A stretch of 64,000 bases of DNA from Sphingopyxis sp. (GCF_016704835.1 NZ_JADIZJ010000021.1:186001-250000); one strand, 5' to 3'; positions 50,233 through 60,325 are shown, numbered from the stretch's first letter. A program made the numbers and translations. Notes: generated by a model from the sequence alone, not told the origin.

Positions 50233-51546
50233 ATGGCGACGCTATCGCGCTCGATCCCCGCTGACCGCATGGCCGTTCTCTTCACCGTGATGCTTGTCGC
50301 TGCTGCCGGCAATACTGCAATGCAATCGATTCTGCCCGCCATTGGCGCCAAACTTAATATCCCCGATGTGTGGGTGAGTCTGGCCTTCAGCTGGTCGGCG
50401 TTGTTGTGGGTGATGACGGCGCCCTATTGGGCACGCCAGTCCGACAAGCGCGGGCGCAAGGCCTTGATGGCGCTAGGCGTGACCGGATTCATGGCGTCGA
50501 TGGCGTTTTGCGGGCTCGCGCTGTGGTCGGGGCTGCAGGGCTATCTCGCCGCTGGCACCACCTTCGTCATCTTTGCCCTGTTTCGCAGCCTGTATGGGGG
50601 ATTCGGGTCGGCCGCGCCGCCCGCGGTGCAGGCCTATGTCGCAGCGCGGACCGAACCCGAGGAACGCACTCAGGCGCTGTCGCTCGTTTCTTCGTCCTTT
50701 GGGCTTGGCACCGTGATCGGCCCGGCGATTGCGCCCTTCTTCATCCTGCCGTTCGTCGGTCTCGCCGGTCCCTTGCTCGTCTTTGCGCTGATCGGGCTGC
50801 TTGTCCTGATCATGCTGCGCTGGCGGCTGCCCGACGATGTGCCGCGGTTCGCCGCACGCGGCGCTATCGTCGCTTATCCGACGTCGGCGGGATCGCCTGC
50901 GGCGGCGACCAACGACAGCGACGACGATGTCTTCGACCCCGCCGCAGCAGCCGCGCCGCCGCTACGCTGGTCCGACACGCGCGTGCGCCCGTGGCTGCTC
51001 GCGGGGCTCTTCGGTGGCCAGGCGCAGGCGATGATGCTGGGCGTCATCGGTTTTCTGATCCTCGACCGGCTGGAGCTTCGGCTCAACCCCGACGAGGGTG
51101 CCGCGATAACCGGCATCGTATTGATGGCGGGCGCGTTCGCAACCTTGCTGTCGCAATGGGGGCTCATCCCGCTGCTCAAGCTGTCGGCGCGGACCGCGGT
51201 GCTGGTTGGCGCTGCGCTCGGCGGCGCCGGGCTCGTCATGACGGGCCTGTCGCAGAATCTGCACGGCATCGTGATCGGCTTCGCCCTTGCCTCGTTAGGC
51301 TTCGGGCTGTTCCGCCCCGGCTTCACCGCCGGAGTGTCGCTTTCGGTGCCGCGCCGCGACCAGGGTAGCGTCGCGGGCATGACCGCGTCGATCAATGGCT
51401 CGGCTTACATCGTGTCGCCCGCGGTCGGCGTGCTGCTGTACAACTGGCACCCGATGGTCGCTTATGGCCTGATGGCGAGCTTTTGCGGCTGGCTGGTGTT
51501 GTGGGGCTGGTCCGCGCTGCGCCAGGACCAGCCCGTGGCCAGCTAG
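50233..51546 (+). CDS. Major facilitator superfamily transporter
   Basis: A 437-residue polytopic protein with about twelve helices. The loop 2-3 signature of MFS transporters is visible in WARQSDKRGRKALMALGVTGF. The central loop is long and acidic (ATNDSDDDVFDPAAAA). It resembles drug/metabolite efflux or tetracycline-resistance-type MFS proteins, but the substrate cannot be read from the sequence. AAAGGGGA nine bases upstream supports the ATG at 50233. The stop overlaps the convergent Cdc48 gene by four bases. Confidence 0.85.
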   Translation: MATLSRSIPADRMAVLFTVMLVAAAGNTAMQSILPAIGAKLNIPDVWVSLAFSWSALLWVMTAPYWARQSDKRGRKALMALGVTGFMASMAFCGLALWSGLQGYLAAGTTFVIFALFRSLYGGFGSAAPPAVQAYVAARTEPEERTQALSLVSSSFGLGTVIGPAIAPFFILPFVGLAGPLLVFALIGLLVLIMLRWRLPDDVPRFAARGAIVAYPTSAGSPAAATNDSDDDVFDPAAAAAPPLRWSDTRVRPWLLAGLFGGQAQAMMLGVIGFLILDRLELRLNPDEGAAITGIVLMAGAFATLLSQWGLIPLLKLSARTAVLVGAALGGAGLVMTGLSQNLHGIVIGFALASLGFGLFRPGFTAGVSLSVPRRDQGSVAGMTASINGSAYIVSPAVGVLLYNWHPMVAYGLMASFCGWLVLWGWSALRQDQPVAS

Positions 51547-53870
51547 TCCTTCACCTCGTCGTCGCTATGTTTGCGATCGCGGAAGGGCTTGAGCATGCCT
51601 GGCGCAAAGAAGCCGATCGGATTGACGCTCATCGCCTGCTGCTTGATCTCGCCCTGGATCTTTTCATAATCCTTTTCCATCGCTTCGGCGACCGAAGCAC
51701 GGGTGTCCTTCAGCGCCGCGTCAAAATCAGCCATCGTCACCGTGTCGCTGTTGATCGATCGTTTCAGCGCGGCGAGACCCGCGCGCCGGGTCAGATCCTC
51801 AAGGTCCGCACCGGTAAACCGGTCGGACTTATCCGCCAACACCGTCAGATCGACATCGTCCGCCAGCGGCATCTTCCCGGTCTGGATCTCCAATATCCGG
51901 CGGCGGCCTTCCTTGTTGGGGACCGACACATAGATCAGTTCGTCGAGCCGACCGGGACGAAGCAACGCCGGGTCGATCAGGTTGGGCCGGTTGGTGGCGC
52001 CGATGACGACAACCGACTGCATCTCTTCGATCCCGTCCATCTCGGCGAGGATTGTGTTGACCACGCGCTCGGTCACCTGCGGCTCGCCCGAAGTGCCGCT
52101 GCCGCGTGCTGGGACCAGGCTGTCGAGTTCGTCGATGAAGATGATCGTTGGCGCCACCGCACGCGCTCGGGCAAATAACCGTGCAATCTGCTGCTCGCTC
52201 TCGCCATACCATTTCGACAGCAGATCGGACGATTTGATCGATATGAAGTTGGCATCAGATTCGCGCGCCGCAGCCTTCGCGAGCAAGGTCTTACCCGTGC
52301 CGGGCGGGCCATAGAGCAGGAAACCCTTGGCGGCGCGGATGCCCAGCCGCCGGAACGCCTCGGGATGTTTCAGGGGCAGTTCGATCCCTTCGATCAGCTT
52401 CTCGCGCGCCGCATCCAGTCCGCCGATGTCGCTCCACCGCGTCGTGGGTGCCTGCACCATGACTTCGCGCATCGCCGACGGCTGCACGCGTTTGAGCGCA
52501 TTGCTGAAGTCGTCACGGGTAACGCGCAGTTCTTCCAGCACCTCGGGCGGGATAGTGCCTTCGGCCAGATCGAGCTTGGGCATGATCCGCCGGACCGCCT
52601 CGATTGCCGCTTCGCGCGTCAGCGCTGCCATGTCGGCACCGACAAAGCCGAACGTCGTCCGCGCCAGCTCGGCCAGATCGACATCCTCGGCCAACGGCAT
52701 GCCGCGGGTGTGGATGCCCAATATCTCGCGGCGCCCGCCTTCGTCGGGAACCCCGATGATGATTTCACGGTCGAAACGGCCCGGACGGCGCAGCGCTTCA
52801 TCGATGGCATCGGGGCGGTTGGTGGCAGCAATGATCACCAGATTGGTGCGCGGCTCCAGCCCGTCCATCAGCGTCAGCAACTGAGCGACCAGGCGCTTTT
52901 CGGCTTCGCCGGTCACCTGTCCGCGTTTGGGCGCGATCGAATCGATTTCGTCGATGAACAGGATCGACGGCGATGCTTTGGCGGCCTGCTCAAAAATGTC
53001 GCGCAGCCGCTTTTCGGATTCGCCATAGGCCGATCCCATGATCTCGGGGCCGTTGATGAGGAAGAACTGCGCTTCGCTCTCGTTGGCGACCGCGCGCGCC
53101 AGTCGCGTCTTGCCGGTTCCGGGCGGCCCGTGCAGCAGCACCCCACGCGGCGGATCGACGCCCAGCCGGCGGAACAGCTCGGGATAGCGCAGCGGCAGTT
53201 CGACCATCTCGCGCAGCTGGTCGATCGTCTCGCCCAATCCGCCGAGATCGTCATAGGTGACGTCGGTGCGCCGTGCGTCGTGTGGCTCCTGATATTCGGG
53301 AAGCAGCTCGATTTCGGTGTTCTCGTCGATGAAGACGATGCCCTTTGGAGCCGCCGACACAACGAGCAGACGCACTTCGGCCAGTGCATAGGCGGGCGCA
53401 TTGAGCATCTGACGCAGTTGCGGCGGCATGTCCCCAGATGGCAATCGCTGCTGTCCCGCGGTCGCGACGGTGTCACCCGCGACGAGCGGCCTTCCAAAAA
53501 AGCTGCGTTTCAGCGCGTTAGCCGATCCCTGTAACCGCAGGTTTTCCTGCGCGGGGGCAAATACTACGCGCGTCGCCGGGCGCGTTTCGACGCGGCTCAG
53601 CATCACCATGTCGCCGGCGCCAGCGCCAGCATTGGCGCGCTGCAAGCCATCAAGGCGAATGACTTCGAGCCCTTCATCTTCGGCATAGGGAAGAACCACG
53701 CGCGAGGCCGTCTGCCGCTTGCCGCTGATCTGGATTATGTCGCCTTCGGTCACGCCCAGTTCGGCCATCACGGAACGAGGGATGCGCGCAATCCCGCCGC
53801 CGCTTTCCTCGGCGCGCGAATTCGCCACCTGCAGTTTCACCTGTTTTTCTTTTACCGCTGCATCGGCCAA
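51543..53870 (-). CDS. CDC48/VCP-type AAA+ ATPase
   Basis: A 775-residue homologue of archaeal and eukaryotic Cdc48/p97. Residues 1 to about 185 form the double-psi N domain (VMAELGVTEGDIIQISGKR and related). The D1 ATPase has Walker A GPPGTGKTR and Walker B ILFIDEIDSIA; the D2 ATPase has GPPGTGKTL and IIFIDELDSLV. Both second regions of homology (ATNRPD and ATNRPN with RPGR) are intact. The tail is short and basic/acidic. It probably remodels or unfolds proteins in the cytoplasm; partners in bacteria are not well established. A complete p97-type protein is rare in bacteria but recurs in some sphingomonads as far as I recall. Confidence 0.93.
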   Translation of the reverse strand: MADAAVKEKQVKLQVANSRAEESGGGIARIPRSVMAELGVTEGDIIQISGKRQTASRVVLPYAEDEGLEVIRLDGLQRANAGAGAGDMVMLSRVETRPATRVVFAPAQENLRLQGSANALKRSFFGRPLVAGDTVATAGQQRLPSGDMPPQLRQMLNAPAYALAEVRLLVVSAAPKGIVFIDENTEIELLPEYQEPHDARRTDVTYDDLGGLGETIDQLREMVELPLRYPELFRRLGVDPPRGVLLHGPPGTGKTRLARAVANESEAQFFLINGPEIMGSAYGESEKRLRDIFEQAAKASPSILFIDEIDSIAPKRGQVTGEAEKRLVAQLLTLMDGLEPRTNLVIIAATNRPDAIDEALRRPGRFDREIIIGVPDEGGRREILGIHTRGMPLAEDVDLAELARTTFGFVGADMAALTREAAIEAVRRIMPKLDLAEGTIPPEVLEELRVTRDDFSNALKRVQPSAMREVMVQAPTTRWSDIGGLDAAREKLIEGIELPLKHPEAFRRLGIRAAKGFLLYGPPGTGKTLLAKAAARESDANFISIKSSDLLSKWYGESEQQIARLFARARAVAPTIIFIDELDSLVPARGSGTSGEPQVTERVVNTILAEMDGIEEMQSVVVIGATNRPNLIDPALLRPGRLDELIYVSVPNKEGRRRILEIQTGKMPLADDVDLTVLADKSDRFTGADLEDLTRRAGLAALKRSINSDTVTMADFDAALKDTRASVAEAMEKDYEKIQGEIKQQAMSVNPIGFFAPGMLKPFRDRKHSDDEVKD

Positions 53871-54024
53871 GGCGCGTCTCCCTCAAAAAGCTCAATATGT
53901 CGAAGATAGGGTGCTCGTTCCCGATTTGCGACCCCTTGCCCTCCCCTGGGCCTGCGCCAACCTATGACGCACTGCACAAAATTGTGGCAAGTCGCGCGAG
54001 GCCGTGTCATCATCCGCGCCGAAT

Positions 54025-54903
54025 ATGCCCCGCCTTCCTCCCCTCAGCAGCATGGAGGCCTTTCTCGAGGTCGCCCGCCATGGCACGGTCAAGGCTGCCG
54101 CGATCGAGCTAGGCCTGTCGATGCCAGCGCTGTCGCGCCGCATCCAGACGCTCGAACATGCTGTCGGCCGCCCGCTGTTCAATCGCCATCATCACGGGCT
54201 CAGCCTGACCGAAGCGGGGCGTGGGTTGCAGGGGCAGCTGGCGCCGATTCTCGACGAATTGCGAACGGTGATCGGTCAGGTCGGCAGCCCCGACGCATCG
54301 CTGCGCCTGCATCTCAACGTGCTACCGCTGTTTGCGCAGCAACGGCTTTTTCCACGATTGCCCGAACTGCGCCGTCAGCATCCCGAACTGCATATCGACA
54401 TCGATACCATGTCGCATGCCGAAGCGCGATTGGGCGACGGTATCGACGCTGCGATCGCGCTCGCCCGCTCGATCGATCCGGCGCTTTATGCCGCGCGGCT
54501 CGATCAGGACAAGGTGTTTCCGATCGCGGCGCGGACGCTGGCCGACGCCAACCGGTCGATCGCGGTGCCCGAGCAGCTTCAGCGCATGACGGTTCTACTC
54601 CACCGCGAGATGCCAGAGACTTTCAGCGAGTGGAAAAAGGCGATCGGTATGCCCTATCTCGAACCGGCGGGGATCGATTATTTCGATTCGGGGCCGCTGA
54701 TGCTCGAAGCGGCGGCGCAGGGCATCGGGGTCGCCTTCATGCACGGCCATCATTTCGACGACGCGCATGACCCGCGGCTTGTCCGGCTATTCGATTTCGA
54801 TGTCGACAGCCCGTACAGCTACTGGTTCGTGTGCCGACCGCGCGCACTGCGCCAGCCAGCGGTCAAGCTGTTCCACGACTGGCTACTCGCGGCGAAGATC
54901 TGA
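54025..54903 (+). CDS. LysR-family transcriptional regulator
   Basis: A 292-residue regulator. The N-terminal winged helix-turn-helix is LSSMEAFLEVARHGTVKAAAIELGLSMPALSRRIQTLEHAVGRPLFNR at about residues 7-55, opening MPRLPPLSSMEAF in the GcvA-like manner. The rest is a LysR_substrate effector domain. I prefer the ATG at 54025 to the GTG at 54004 because homologues start just before PPLS. It is divergent from the Cdc48 gene with about 150 bases between. Its target is unknown. Confidence 0.88.
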   Translation: MPRLPPLSSMEAFLEVARHGTVKAAAIELGLSMPALSRRIQTLEHAVGRPLFNRHHHGLSLTEAGRGLQGQLAPILDELRTVIGQVGSPDASLRLHLNVLPLFAQQRLFPRLPELRRQHPELHIDIDTMSHAEARLGDGIDAAIALARSIDPALYAARLDQDKVFPIAARTLADANRSIAVPEQLQRMTVLLHREMPETFSEWKKAIGMPYLEPAGIDYFDSGPLMLEAAAQGIGVAFMHGHHFDDAHDPRLVRLFDFDVDSPYSYWFVCRPRALRQPAVKLFHDWLLAAKI

Positions 54904-57004
54904 GCGGTTTCCACCTCTGCAATTATGTCCCCAGTTTGAAGGCCGAGTTCTGATTTTGTTCGAACTTGTAATCACCCGGAAGCGACATCATCTGTTCCTG
55001 TAGCCAAGACCATCTCCTGCTGTCCCGGCCAGTTTGGTCGACGTAAAAAATGTTTGCCAGATTCCGACGCTCTTGACCAAGACGGCACTTTCGGTCACGG
55101 CAATCTGGTTATTTTCCGCCGTTTCGCAGTAGGGTCGATCGCCATTGATGCGGACAGCATGGCCCGCAGCTTCGAAATCTTCTCGCTCGACAACGTTTGG
55201 AAAGCGGATGATCTAGGGGCGGATCATGGAATTTTCAAGTCCTATGACGATGGATAAATACCGCCGCCGCGTTCAAAATCCCAAAGCACGTCTCCGAGAA
55301 TCCCAGGCTACGGGATTTTGCACATCGACGAACGCCGGTAAATAGTTCTGGCCCAGATCACCCCCTTGATGAACTGTCACCAGCCACACCGCAAGATCGC
55401 CTCTGCCATTCTGTCGAAATCGACATTTCGAGCAACAAAGTCCGCGGCAGCCCGTTACCATGCCGCGAACGAGTCCACCTCAGTTGTCAGCTCCAGAGAA
55501 TGACGCGCCCCAAGGAATTTGGCGTAGCGGTTGCATCTGGCGCCCCTCGTTGTTTCCAAGGGCTTGCAGTCCGGATCGACACCTTCCGGCGAGTTGTGAA
55601 AATGCCCGACAGACCCCCTAGAACCCGGTATCGTCACCATCAGCGATGGTTTAAAGTCGCCAATGGTGCAACGAAAACCATGGACCGCCAAGTCGCCGAG
55701 GCCACACGCAAAGCCACCCTACGCGCGCATCATTCGAGCCTTTCCGGCTAAGCGCCGATACGCCCACAGATACTCGGCGAAGAGCCCCGCAGCGCCCTAC
55801 CAAACCCGTGCTTCCACCTTAATGCAGCCCCTCATTCGGCAGGATAGCCCCGACAGGCACCAGGCCCGACGAGGATCATGGTCAATCCCTTCCCCGCATG
55901 CCATGCTACAGCACAATCGTCTTATATGTCGTCTCAAGCGATTGCAAGGTCCGTTCCTATTCGACCGACTGCCAGGTCGAAACCGCAACCAGTTACGATG
56001 TTCTGACGGCAATTCTCATGCGCACCGACACCACGCGGATTGCTGGCCCAAGGCAGCCACCGATGGCCTGGCCATCCGCTGTCGAAGGATACCTGCACCG
56101 TCCAGATTCACGATCGGCGAAAATCGGCATTAATAATCTTCGGGTCGTCTGAGGTTATCTGCCCGGAGCCGGTAGCCAATGTATGTGCGTCACTTATCCG
56201 TGTGAAGTCCTACGCGTCGAAATCCCGAGAACGGACCCGGGCCATCCTGAACAATTGCCGCCGCACCCGGCAACGAGGTATCGGCCGTTCTCGAGCACAA
56301 TTTCTTGTTGCCCACGCGGCCTTGTATACAGAAGCCGCCCCAATGCGCCATAATATCGCCAACCCAATTTTGATCCCCCGAAAACACCGTCCCATCGACG
56401 AGAATCCCCCCCATCGGTCGCGATGTTTCCGATCACTCTGGCGTTGCCAGCCTTTGCGTCCAGCGGGCTAATCAGGTGCCGCCATCGCCAAGCCCTGGTT
56501 TCTGGCAAATGTCACCCTCCGTCCCAAGCATCTTGACAAATATGACCTGGCCACATACTAGGTCCGGCGAAAAAAGCAGCGTTTGCCTGTCCCTGCACCT
56601 TGGTCGCGGGCCCCGATCACCGAGGTCACGTCAAAGCGCGATGTCGGCCATGGCCGTCGCTGGAGACACGAATATACGTTAGACGGACACGCATCCTTGC
56701 CACCGCGCATTGCTAGCTGTCGCCGTCAGATTTAAGGCGATCGACGCTCGCCAACCCCATCCTCCGGCAGCGGATATTGGCTGCCAGTCAAAGCCGACTT
56801 TCCATTGCCGCTTCGTGGTCTTGTGCGGCTCACATGCTTCAGACCGTTCCCAATATGAATATTCTGCTGGCAAGGCTGACCATCAAGTGCGGAAACCGGA
56901 CTACACGCAGGCGGACATAACAGGCATTGAAACCGAAACTGCCGGACGTCCGGACAGGTCGACGGCCTGGACGGTAAATCAAGTCGCCGATCGCGATAGA
57001 AGAA
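54904..57004. other. Two-kilobase stretch without a supportable gene
   Basis: Frames of 60-160 codons occur on both strands, but none shows the G/C-ending codon use of the surrounding genes and none matches a family I know. Fragments on the minus strand read as plausible protein in shifting frames, for example a segment near 55170-55060 with HAVRINGDRPYCETAENNQI, then LQEQMMSLPGDYKFEQNQNSAF ending near 54930. In-frame stops between them suggest either a decayed gene or sequence without coding function. No tRNA, CRISPR array, transposase or long repeat is visible. The composition looks less GC-rich than the neighbourhood. Confidence 0.45.
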
Positions 57005-57079
57005 TGGTGCTGCTGGGGAGGATTGAACTCCCGACCTCGTCATTACCAATGACGCGCTCTACCACTGAGCTACAGCAGC
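57005..57079 (-). tRNA. tRNA-Thr (anticodon GGT)
   Basis: The minus strand folds into a cloverleaf. The acceptor stem is GCTGCTG paired with CAGCAGC, the D-arm is AGCTCAGTGGTAGAGC, and the anticodon arm is CGTCA-TTGGTAA-TGACG with GGT at the anticodon. The T-arm contains GTTCAATCC, and CCA is encoded at the 3' end. The product is 75 nt including CCA. Confidence 0.95.
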
Positions 57080-57185
57080 AACCGAAACGCCCGCAAACGC
57101 CTGTTCGCTGGGCAGGCGCGGCCTATGGCGGGGCGCCCCGCGCCTGTCAAGTTGCGAAGCTTGACGTTGGGTCAATTTCGCGGGC

Positions 57186-57326
57186 ATGGCCGCTTTCGTG
57201 AGCAAACCACCCTCCCCCGCCGACATCGAGCGCGAACGCCGCTTGGCAGAGGCGCTGCGCGATAACCTGCGCAAGCGCAAGGCGCAGGCGCGCGAAACCA
57301 AGGCCGAAACGCCTGCTAAAGACTGA
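57186..57326 (+). CDS. Possible 46-residue basic helical protein
   Basis: A short frame with strong G/C third-position bias. It encodes a charged helix of alternating Arg, Glu, Ala and Lys (ADIERERRLAEALRDNLRKRKAQARETKAE). It starts at an ATG without a good ribosome site and overlaps the convergent DUF1905 gene by 11 bases. Small proteins of this type (often annotated as hypothetical) are common in sphingomonads. I do not recognise a function. Confidence 0.5.
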   Translation: MAAFVSKPPSPADIERERRLAEALRDNLRKRKAQARETKAETPAKD

Positions 57327-57630
57327 CGGTCACCGTCACCGCATCGCCCTCGACCAGCCGTTCGGCCTTGCGCACCGCGGCCTTGACCGGCAGCAACCAG
57401 CCGCCGCTCTCCTTGTGCGGGAACACCGATGTCTGCCAGCTTGTGTCGCCAATGGTTACATCGACCCGCGCCGATCCGAACCCCTTGCGCCCGTTCAGCC
57501 ACTGGCCACTGATCGCCGCGATCCGGATGCCATCAGCAGCGTCGCCCGCGATGGTGACGAAATGCCAAGCCGCGGGCGCGGTGGCGGACTGCCAGCGCCA
57601 GAGCGGCGTGGTAAATGTGAAACTCTCCAC
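57316..57630 (-). CDS. DUF1905 domain protein
   Basis: About 104 residues from the GTG at 57630. It opens VESFTFTTPLWRW and continues WHFVTIAGDAADGIRIA, GFGSARVDVTIGDTSWQTSVFPHKESGGWLLPVKAAVRKAERL, the hallmark of DUF1905, a small beta-barrel family of unknown function. A longer frame to 57693 adds a basic stretch not expected in the family. It ends 11 bases inside the small plus-strand frame. Confidence 0.75.
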   Translation of the reverse strand: MESFTFTTPLWRWQSATAPAAWHFVTIAGDAADGIRIAAISGQWLNGRKGFGSARVDVTIGDTSWQTSVFPHKESGGWLLPVKAAVRKAERLVEGDAVTVTVSL

Positions 57631-57732
57631 CTCGCTCTCAACCCGTTTGTGTCGGGCGAAGTCGAGACACCGCTCTTGGGCGCGCGGCCTCACGGCATCT
57701 CGGCTTCGCTCGATGCGAACGGCTGATCTGGA

Positions 57733-58797
57733 TCATTTTGGCGCCATCCGCACCGGCACTGGAATATTGCAGATACCTACCCCGCCCGCGGGTTTGATAA
57801 AGAATGGATCACGGCGATTTGCACGTGCTTCGACGTAACGGTGAAAGGTGACGCTGTCGGTTGAGAGAATTTCAAACTTTGGCTGGTCGTCCTGCGACAA
57901 CTCGTTCGCCATGCGAATCGACCGGATCGGCACGCGCTGGGCTGCATCCTCATAAAATCCAAGCGCCCCCGTACCGCGTGGCAGGCTGGTCAAATATTCC
58001 ATCCCAGTGATGACGCGGCCAACCAGCGCGATGTTGCGGTCGAGATGGCGCGGCGCCTCGCCGATAACCGTATAAAGCTCAGCGCCGCTGCCTGTATCGG
58101 GCGACATATTTCGGCCGACACCGACTGCGCCATAGCAGTGGACGGGCCAATAGTGCCAAACACCCTCTCCCGACTGCTCCGCCGCGACGGGCCATCCGTT
58201 GAATATCTCGACCCACGATGTGTAGGAATCGCGCTCGTGCCAGCCACCGGGCGCTGCCTTTGTCCGAGTTCCGTCAATCGAAAATTGCGCCGCGTTGTTT
58301 TCGGACTTCACGGCTGCAGCTTCGGCGCTCAGTGCTGCGGCCAATGCGGATTCGCCACCTCCTACCAAATCTAAGTGTTTCGCATTCGCCTCGCTGATCG
58401 CGTCTGAAGTAGTTACATACCCGCTCTCCGGCACCGTCATCAATCCCTCAGGCAGCGCCTTCTTCTCCGTCGCATCGCCCCATTGCACGACATAATTGTC
58501 CTGCACCCGGTTGATACTTGTCCCGTCCCACCAATGTGCCGCGGCAAGCTTGCGGATATTGCCGATCCACCCCTGGCTGAATGGCGCGGGCATCAGCTGG
58601 ATCACGACGCGGCGCGCTTTGCCAGTGGCGTCGGGCGCGAGGTCCATCACCAGCAGTTCGGACGGCGCAATCGCGACCCAATCGCTTGCGGGCGCCGCGG
58701 CGGCGATCTCGCCCGGTGACGGGTTTGGCACCGGCTCCTGCGCGGTAACCGGAAGGGCGAGCGACGCCGCAGCGGCGGCTAGAACCAGATGTTTCAT
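57733..58797 (-). CDS. Cyclophilin-type peptidyl-prolyl isomerase, secreted
   Basis: A 354-residue protein with a signal peptide (VLAAAAASLALPVTAQ). The cyclophilin-like domain follows: VVIQLMPAPFSQGWIGNIRKLAAAHWWDGTSINRVQDNYVVQWGD, then HCYGAVGVGRNMSPDTGSGAELYTVIGEAPRHLDRNIALVGRVITGMEYL, which fits the substrate channel of a PPIase. There is an inserted helical region around residues 130-180. It should act in the periplasm. Key Arg and Phe residues are only partly conserved, so activity is uncertain. Confidence 0.8.
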   Translation of the reverse strand: MKHLVLAAAAASLALPVTAQEPVPNPSPGEIAAAAPASDWVAIAPSELLVMDLAPDATGKARRVVIQLMPAPFSQGWIGNIRKLAAAHWWDGTSINRVQDNYVVQWGDATEKKALPEGLMTVPESGYVTTSDAISEANAKHLDLVGGGESALAAALSAEAAAVKSENNAAQFSIDGTRTKAAPGGWHERDSYTSWVEIFNGWPVAAEQSGEGVWHYWPVHCYGAVGVGRNMSPDTGSGAELYTVIGEAPRHLDRNIALVGRVITGMEYLTSLPRGTGALGFYEDAAQRVPIRSIRMANELSQDDQPKFEILSTDSVTFHRYVEARANRRDPFFIKPAGGVGICNIPVPVRMAPK

Positions 58798-58870
58798 GCC
58801 GCCTGTCTGCCATGCTCATGCGACTTGCGAAAGCCCCGCCCAGCGATTAGGGCGCGCGTTCCAAGCATGC

Positions 58871-58961
58871 GGAGCGGTGGCCGAGTGGTCGAAGGCGCTC
58901 GCCTGGAAAGTGAGTATAGGTCAAAAGCCTATCGTGGGTTCGAATCCCACCCGCTCCGCCA
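58871..58961 (+). tRNA. tRNA-Ser (anticodon GGA)
   Basis: A class II tRNA of 91 nt with encoded CCA. The acceptor stem is GGAGCGG paired with CCGCTCC, and the anticodon arm around CTGGAAA reads GGA. A long variable arm is present (TATAGGTCAAAAGCCTAT region), and the T-arm contains GTTCGAATCC. It lies just upstream of the nucleotidyltransferase-HEPN gene. Confidence 0.95.
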
Positions 58962-59177
58962 AGTTCTAATCCCACATCCGCCCGATCCGTTTTTCACATC
59001 CCAGCTTTGCTGCGGGTTTGAGAAGCGATTCGGGTCCCTGTGTGTCCCACAGGATCCAGTCCGACATTTTTCGCGCAAACGGTCGATAGAAAGAACCGCA
59101 GGCGGTGGCAATTCTGGCGCCGCTGACGGCGCTTCGATCTTGCCAATCGGCCGCCGCGCCGACAGGGTGCCGCCAGC

Positions 59178-60053
59178 GATGAAAACCGATCTCGATCATC
59201 TTCCGGCGAACAAACAGCGCGAGCTCCGACCGCGTGAAGGCGATCGTTTTCGAAGAATTCGAAGATGCCATCGCGCTCGGCACGATGGGCTGGAAGAAGA
59301 AAGGCAGGATCGACAAGATCATCCTCTACGGCAGCTACGCGCGCGGCGGCTGGGTCGATGAGCCGCATACGGCCAAAGGCTATCGCTCGGACTTCGACCT
59401 GCTCATCATCGTCAATGACAAAAGGCTTACCGAGAAGGTCGATTTCTGGGCCAAGCTCGAAGACCGGCTGATCCGCGAACTGGCGATCGACAAGACGCTC
59501 AAGACCCCGGTCAACTTCATCGTCCACACCTTGCAGGAAGTGAACGACGGCCTCGCCCACGGGCGCTATTTCTTCATGGACGTCGCAAAGGACGGCATCG
59601 CGCTCTACGAATATGACGACAAGCCGCTTCCACACCCAAAGCCCAAGACGCCGAACAAGCGCTGGCGATGGCGCAGGAATATTTCGACGAGTGGTTTCCG
59701 CTTCGGCATTTTCAGGGACGCGCGAACTTGACGACATCTGCCAAAGGAGATTGAAGCTGGCTGCATTCCAGTTTCATCAGGCGGCGGAACGACTCTATCA
59801 CTGCGCGCTACTCGTCTGCACCTTCTACACGCCACACGTCCACAATCTGGGGTTCCTACGAACGCAGGCGGAGCGGATCGATATGCAGCTCGTTGATGCT
59901 TGGCCGCGCGAACGGCGCGAAGTGCGTGCCCGCTTCGAGAAGCTCAAAGAAGCCTATGTCAAGGCCCGCTATTCGAAGCATATGGCTATTTTGCGGCATG
60001 CCATAGAATTAAACCCGCAGAAAACCGACCATATCGTGCGCGAAGTGACATGA
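59178..60053 (+). pseudogene. Nucleotidyltransferase-HEPN fusion protein, three frameshifts
   Basis: A minimal nucleotidyltransferase domain has the hG[GS]x9-13DhD-type signature in LYGSYARGGWVDEP...YRSDFDLLIIV at about residues 40-75. A HEPN-like helical domain follows in the restored frame: LKLAAFQFHQAAERLYHCALLVCTFYTPHVHNLGFLR and RFEKLKEAYVKARYSKH. The frame breaks near 59230 (extra C), 59651 and 59700 (each one base short). Joined, they read as one protein of about 290 residues starting at MKTDLDHLPANKQREL. In two-gene form MNT and HEPN make toxin-antitoxin pairs; whether a fused chain is regulated that way is unknown. It lies after tRNA-Ser. Confidence 0.75.
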
Positions 60054-60325
60054 CCCCCTGGTTTTCACCAGCCAGGATCAGAGCCCAGCCGCTTTTGCAC
60101 TGCTACCCATATTGAAATCAACGCGACAATCCGATTCCCAATTCCAGGCTGCGACGTTCGTCGGTGCGATACCAGCAATCCCTGTTGCAACGACAATAAC
60201 GCGCTAACTGGTCCTGATTTTCCTGTTTCCCGCGGTAGGGAAATCGGCAAAATAATTGTTAGAATTTAAGCAAATGCCAATGCGAAGCCGGTGCAGCGCC
60301 ACCGACCGTCCGGTCTAACCCCACG

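Noticed and set aside
52365..53534. A 389-codon open frame on the plus strand
   Set aside because: It is antisense to the Cdc48-type gene, which has both ATPase modules in frame.
54904..57004. Possible prophage or insertion sequence remnant
   Set aside because: No transposase, integrase, terminal inverted repeat or target duplication was seen.
58871..60325. Genomic island inserted at tRNA-Ser
   Set aside because: I found no second copy of the tRNA 3' end downstream and no integrase gene.
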